The notes under the pieces: generated by a model
The model's database searches: none
What the model was told of the DNA's origin: nothing
The model's input: only the letters and a program-made list of their open reading frames with translations
Part shown: piece after piece, positions 37,259 to 40,074 of the stretch
How the letters are laid out: each line of letters starts with the position of its first letter
Position numbering within the stretch: position 1 is the stretch's first letter
Made by a program: the position numbers and the translations under genes
DNA from: a virus
Virus record (IMG/VR): IMGVR_UViG_3300048996_000039
Location: 1-40,074 of that record
Reading direction: 5' to 3' (one strand)
Length of the DNA: 40,074 nt

Positions 37259-37632
37259 TGCGTCACTCCCATGTTCGTGATCAGGCTGGTCATGGCGGCC
37301 AGGGCTGCCTGCGCCGCCTGGACGGCCCGGCCGGTGGCGGACGGGCTCACCAGCGGGGTGCGCGCGGCGGCCTCGGCGGCGTCCAGGGACGCTGCCGCGA
37401 CGGTGTCCGCCTTCCGCAGCTGGGCGACCAGGTCCGGGTGAGAGCACGGCGCCGGCCGGGTGGCGGAGCACGTCGGGAGATTCTTGTACGCCACCGCGGC
37501 GGTCAGCGCCGTCTCGTAGGCGCTCTTGGCGGCGTAGACGGCCTGCTGCGGCGTGTCTGGCACGCTGGGTGCGCTGGCGCAGCCGGCTAGGCCCGCTGCC
37601 AGGACAGCGGCGATGATCAGGGAGCGCTTCAT
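37255..37632 (-). CDS. Putative lipoprotein of the lysis operon
   Basis: From ATG 37632 (ATGA overlap with the holin stop) this gives 125 residues with a lipoprotein signal: KRSLIIAAVLAAGLAGC, lipobox LAGC with Cys18. The mature part is Ala-rich and helical (AVYAAKSAYETALTAAVAY, ADTVAAASLDAAEAAART). Right after holin this could be an outer-membrane spanin-type component, but it is long for Rz1 and has no proline-rich linker, and no separate inner-membrane Rz partner is seen. Lipid modification is well supported. The lysis role is inferred. Confidence 0.55.
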   Translation of the reverse strand: MKRSLIIAAVLAAGLAGCASAPSVPDTPQQAVYAAKSAYETALTAAVAYKNLPTCSATRPAPCSHPDLVAQLRKADTVAAASLDAAEAAARTPLVSPSATGRAVQAAQAALAAMTSLITNMGVTQ

Positions 37633-37892
37633 GGGGTTCCTTTCGGGGTGGTGGAGTCGGGTTGCTTGCCGCTCAGGGACTGCTGCTGCCAGACGCGGGC
37701 CAGCGGAATGACGAAGAACAGGACGGCCGCGCGGATCCAGTTCTTCTGCTCCACGGACAGCACCTGCGCCGACTCGTCGGAGGCGAGCCACTTGAGTACG
37801 AGATCGGGCAGTTCGGGCAGCAGCGCGCCGAGCACGCCGACCCAGACAACGGCGGCCTTCCTGAGCACTTCTTTCCAGTTTTCGACCAGCAT
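37629..37892 (-). CDS. Putative holin
   Basis: This 87-residue protein starts at ATG 37892, overlapping the endolysin stop (TGATG). It has two hydrophobic segments (AAVVWVGVLGALLPELPDLV and WIRAAVLFFVIPLARVW) and a charged C-terminal tail, a class II holin-like layout. Position next to the endolysin gene is the main evidence. It would open the inner membrane at lysis. Confidence 0.65.
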   Translation of the reverse strand: MLVENWKEVLRKAAVVWVGVLGALLPELPDLVLKWLASDESAQVLSVEQKNWIRAAVLFFVIPLARVWQQQSLSGKQPDSTTPKGTP

Positions 37893-38398
37893 CACAGCTC
37901 CTTTTCCATGACGAACTTCAGCGCCTGCGCGTAGAACGCTGGCCAAGTTTCAGGGTGCGGCTTCCCTGGTCTCCACGTGCGCAGGTACAGATCCCAGCCG
38001 CCGGCAGCGTCACCCAGCCTGGGCAGGCGCAACGTGTCCGTCCACAGCAGCAGGCGCGCGAAGGCCGCGGCAAGAACATCGTCGTCCTCGATCGCGTTCC
38101 AGACCGCCGGCGAGGTGGGCTCAACGCCGCGCGCTTTGCAGACGTTCTGCGCGTGAAACTTGGACGACGTATGCGTCAGCACGCCCAGCACGCCACCGCC
38201 TCGCTCCATCTGCCAGTAGCTTTTGGCCGGTCCCTTGATGTAGGGGTTGCCGGCCACCTTCTGGAAGCGGTAGACGAACCGGCTTTCCTGCAGCCCGATC
38301 GCCAGCATCATCACGCGAGCCTGCGGGCTGTCCATCGCCACCGGCAGCAATAAGAAAGCGGGGTCGATGCCGCGCTTGGTGATGTCGTCGAGCGTCAT
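37892..38398 (-). CDS. Endolysin, lysozyme/transglycosylase-like
   Basis: The 168-residue protein has an N-terminal helical part (LDDITKRGIDPAFLLLPVAM) and the core MMLAIGLQESRF with the likely catalytic Glu, followed by GNPYIKGPAKSYWQMERGG, matching lysozyme-like glycosidases used as phage endolysins. The C-terminus has WDLYLRTWRPGKPHPETWP and ALKFVMEKEL. It has no signal peptide, so it needs the neighbouring holin to reach the wall. Coupled at both ends. Confidence 0.7.
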   Translation of the reverse strand: MTLDDITKRGIDPAFLLLPVAMDSPQARVMMLAIGLQESRFVYRFQKVAGNPYIKGPAKSYWQMERGGGVLGVLTHTSSKFHAQNVCKARGVEPTSPAVWNAIEDDDVLAAAFARLLLWTDTLRLPRLGDAAGGWDLYLRTWRPGKPHPETWPAFYAQALKFVMEKEL

Positions 38399-38826
38399 GG
38401 CGTGCCCCTGTAACGTGCAGCCTTCAATGCGGCTATCTCGGCGTCTATCGTCGCCATGCGAAACTTCTGCACGGCGAGCTCTTCGCGCACCGCACTGGCG
38501 CTCGCATCGTTGGCGCGCAGCATGACCTTGACCTCGCGCATGTCACTGGAGAGCACTTGCAATGTGTAGTACATGCCGACCAGCGTGCCGACGCCCATCG
38601 TCAACGCCACCACGATGTGCCACACCGGCACGCGCATATCAACCACTCGGCTAAGGCCGCTCGCTGTCTTCATGTCGGCCTCTAGTTGAGGATCGTTCGG
38701 TGGAGCGCCGCTTTGCAGCCGCTCCTTGATGATGTCGTCCGCATCGGACGCGCGGCGGTGGGTGTCCTTGCGCGGCGCCATGTCGAGCCTTTTAAACAGC
38801 GGTTGCAGTGATGCCGTGGCGAACAT
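38395..38826 (-). CDS. Single-pass membrane protein before endolysin
   Basis: This 143-residue protein has a charged N-terminus (APRKDTHRRASDADDIIKE), one membrane segment (VWHIVVALTMGVGTLVGMYY) and a C-terminal coiled coil (AVREELAVQKFRMATIDAEI). It lies between the tail fibre and endolysin and is coupled by ATGA. It could be a lysis accessory or inner-membrane spanin-type protein, but the topology differs from Rz, which has its membrane segment at the N-terminus. Function not established. Confidence 0.5.
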   Translation of the reverse strand: MFATASLQPLFKRLDMAPRKDTHRRASDADDIIKERLQSGAPPNDPQLEADMKTASGLSRVVDMRVPVWHIVVALTMGVGTLVGMYYTLQVLSSDMREVKVMLRANDASASAVREELAVQKFRMATIDAEIAALKAARYRGTP

Positions 38827-38846
38827 GTCTACCTTTCAGCATGGTC

Positions 38847-40074
38847 TTACGGCAGCTTCGCCTTAAGCGCCCGCACTTCGGCGGAGAGCTCCTGCACCGC
38901 CTTGATCAGCGGCCCCACCAGTTCGTCGTAGCCGATCGAGAGCACGTCGCTGCCGCCCGCTATGCTGTGATCCTGGTAGCCTCCGAAGTCAACGCCCATA
39001 GCGTCGGCGGCTGCCTTCAGTTCTTGGGCGATCAGCCCATGGTGGTAGCGGCCCCGCTTCTTGCTGCCGTCCTTCTCGCCCCAGCCGTAGTCCTCGCGGT
39101 AGTCCCAACGGAAGTCGACCGGGCGCAACGCCGTGATGAAGTCCAGGCCGAGCGCAGTGTCGCGCACGTCCGCCTTGTCTCGTGCGTCCGAGCGGTTCTG
39201 CACAGCACCGTAGGCGTAGGTCGTGGTCGAAGCATCACCGAGCTGGACCTGATTGCTCCCCGTGACAGCGGTGTTCGCGCCGAGGAAAGTGCAGTTCGAG
39301 TTGGTGGTGTTGGTCGCGCCCGCTGCGCGCCCTATGGCGGTGTTGGTGGAGACCGTGTTGTCGCGTAGCGCCTCGTAACCAACTGCTGTATTGAAGCTCT
39401 GGTTGGCGACGCCGTTCATAGAAGACGCGCCCACGCTGGTGTTGCCAGAGCCAGTACCCGGTGCGAACATTGCGGATTTTCCAACCGCAGTGTTATTGCT
39501 TCCGCTGCTGGCATTGATGCCTGCATCCATGCCCACGCCGGTATTGTTGCTGCCGGTCGCGTTGGTGAACGCCTCGTAGCCAACGGCCGTGTTGTTCAGT
39601 CCAGTGACGTTGTACTGCAGCGCCGTGACGCCAACGCCGGTGTTGCCGCTGCCGGAATCGTTGGCGAAGCACGCCTTGAAGCCGAGGCCGGTGTTGTTGC
39701 TGCCGGTCGTGTTTGTGACCACCGCACTGACACCCACGCCGGTGTTTCCGCTTCCCGAGGTGTTGAACTCCAGAGCGACGACACCCACGGCCGTGTTGTT
39801 GGAGCCGTCAGCGTTGAAACGCAGCGTCGACCGGCCCAGCGCTGTATTGTTGTATCCAACCGTGTTGGCATTGAGCGATTCGTAGCCGATGGCCAGCAGA
39901 CTGTAGCCAGTCGTGTTTGCCGTAAGTGAGCTCTTTCCCCACCGCTGGTTCTGCGCGACGGAGCTGGCGTTTCCATCGTTGGGGCCGTTGCCGATAGGAA
40001 AGCCGTTGATGAAACTGTCGGCACCGGTTTCAATGCCACCGTTTGCAAGCAGGCCCAGGTGCCCGACTTTCGCC
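38847..40074 (-). CDS. Tail fibre, C-terminal part with S74 chaperone domain (runs off window end)
   Basis: The frame is open for about 408 codons from the window edge. It carries many NTAVG/NTGVG-type repeats (NNTGVGMDAG, NNTAVGKSAM, NTSVGASSM, NTAVGYEAL) that form a beta-roll stalk. At ~residue 290 of the visible part lies the S74 domain: NRSDARDKADVRDT with the conserved Ser-Asp, GLDFITALRPVDFRWD, HHGLIAQEL and DELVGPLIKAVQELSAE. This intramolecular chaperone helps the trimer fold and then cuts itself off. The N-terminal part is probably the gene at 1-421, if the molecule is circular. Confidence 0.85.
   Translation of the reverse strand, partial: AKVGHLGLLANGGIETGADSFINGFPIGNGPNDGNASSVAQNQRWGKSSLTANTTGYSLLAIGYESLNANTVGYNNTALGRSTLRFNADGSNNTAVGVVALEFNTSGSGNTGVGVSAVVTNTTGSNNTGLGFKACFANDSGSGNTGVGVTALQYNVTGLNNTAVGYEAFTNATGSNNTGVGMDAGINASSGSNNTAVGKSAMFAPGTGSGNTSVGASSMNGVANQSFNTAVGYEALRDNTVSTNTAIGRAAGATNTTNSNCTFLGANTAVTGSNQVQLGDASTTTYAYGAVQNRSDARDKADVRDTALGLDFITALRPVDFRWDYREDYGWGEKDGSKKRGRYHHGLIAQELKAAADAMGVDFGGYQDHSIAGGSDVLSIGYDELVGPLIKAVQELSAEVRALKAKLP

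Noticed and set aside
39596-40048. Open frame of 150 codons on the minus strand near the window end
   Set aside because: It is a shifted frame of the repeat-rich tail fibre. Its Thr/Ser/Pro-rich product reflects the repeated DNA and not a second gene.
38847-40074. Diversity-generating retroelement target in the tail-fibre end
   Set aside because: No reverse transcriptase gene and no template repeat resembling this segment were seen. The repetitive codons are explained by the beta-roll repeats.

Overview
The window reads as the genome, or nearly all of it, of a temperate podovirus with P22-like particle genes from a GC-rich proteobacterium. The small terminase subunit, large terminase, portal, scaffold, coat, gp4-like, gp10-like, tail needle, three ejection-type proteins and tail fibre lie in P22 order on the minus strand, followed by lysis genes. 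A tyrosine integrase sits next to the 3' half of a tRNA-Lys(UUU) gene. Phage genes lie on both sides of this single attachment site, and the tail-fibre gene runs off both window ends. That fits a circular or permuted phage map better than an integrated prophage with host flanks. Codon third positions are strongly GC-rich, and the host cannot be named more closely than a beta- or gammaproteobacterium.

Layout. 1-16.6 kb (minus): late morphogenesis genes, transcribed leftward from the terminase to the tail fibre, with a glycine-rich adhesin and its probable chaperone inserted between portal and scaffold. 16.64-16.93 kb: a late control region with a candidate promoter followed by a strong intrinsic terminator, just downstream of a small Q-like gene. 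16.9-22.84 kb (minus): early replication and recombination operon of ATGA/GTGA-coupled genes (cro-like and CII-like regulators, replication initiator with internal repeats, RusA resolvase, cupin, DUF1367, YbcO-type nuclease, Q candidate). 22.85-24.70 kb: immunity region bounded by two matching 33-bp operator-like sites. It encodes two HTH proteins, two small membrane proteins and a secreted HNH nuclease. 24.7-34.1 kb (plus): the second early operon, a chain of small coupled genes with a YqaJ-type exonuclease, a partner protein, an ASCH-like protein, a methyltransferase, a J-domain protein and a GIY-YIG nuclease. 34.1-35.4 kb: excisionase, integrase and attP. 35.5-36.9 kb (plus): small accessory genes joined by a repeated junction sequence. 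36.9-37.0 kb: back-to-back terminators. 37.05-40.07 kb (minus): lysis genes and the C-terminal part of the tail fibre.

How it works together (inference from layout): a repressor binding the paired operators would shut both divergent early operons, as in lambda OL/OR. The minus early operon makes replication proteins and finally the Q-like protein, which would let transcription pass the terminator at 16.8 kb into the late genes. The most interesting candidate system is the set of genes that would be expressed with the repressor in a lysogen: two membrane proteins and a periplasmic HNH nuclease, a plausible superinfection-exclusion cassette.
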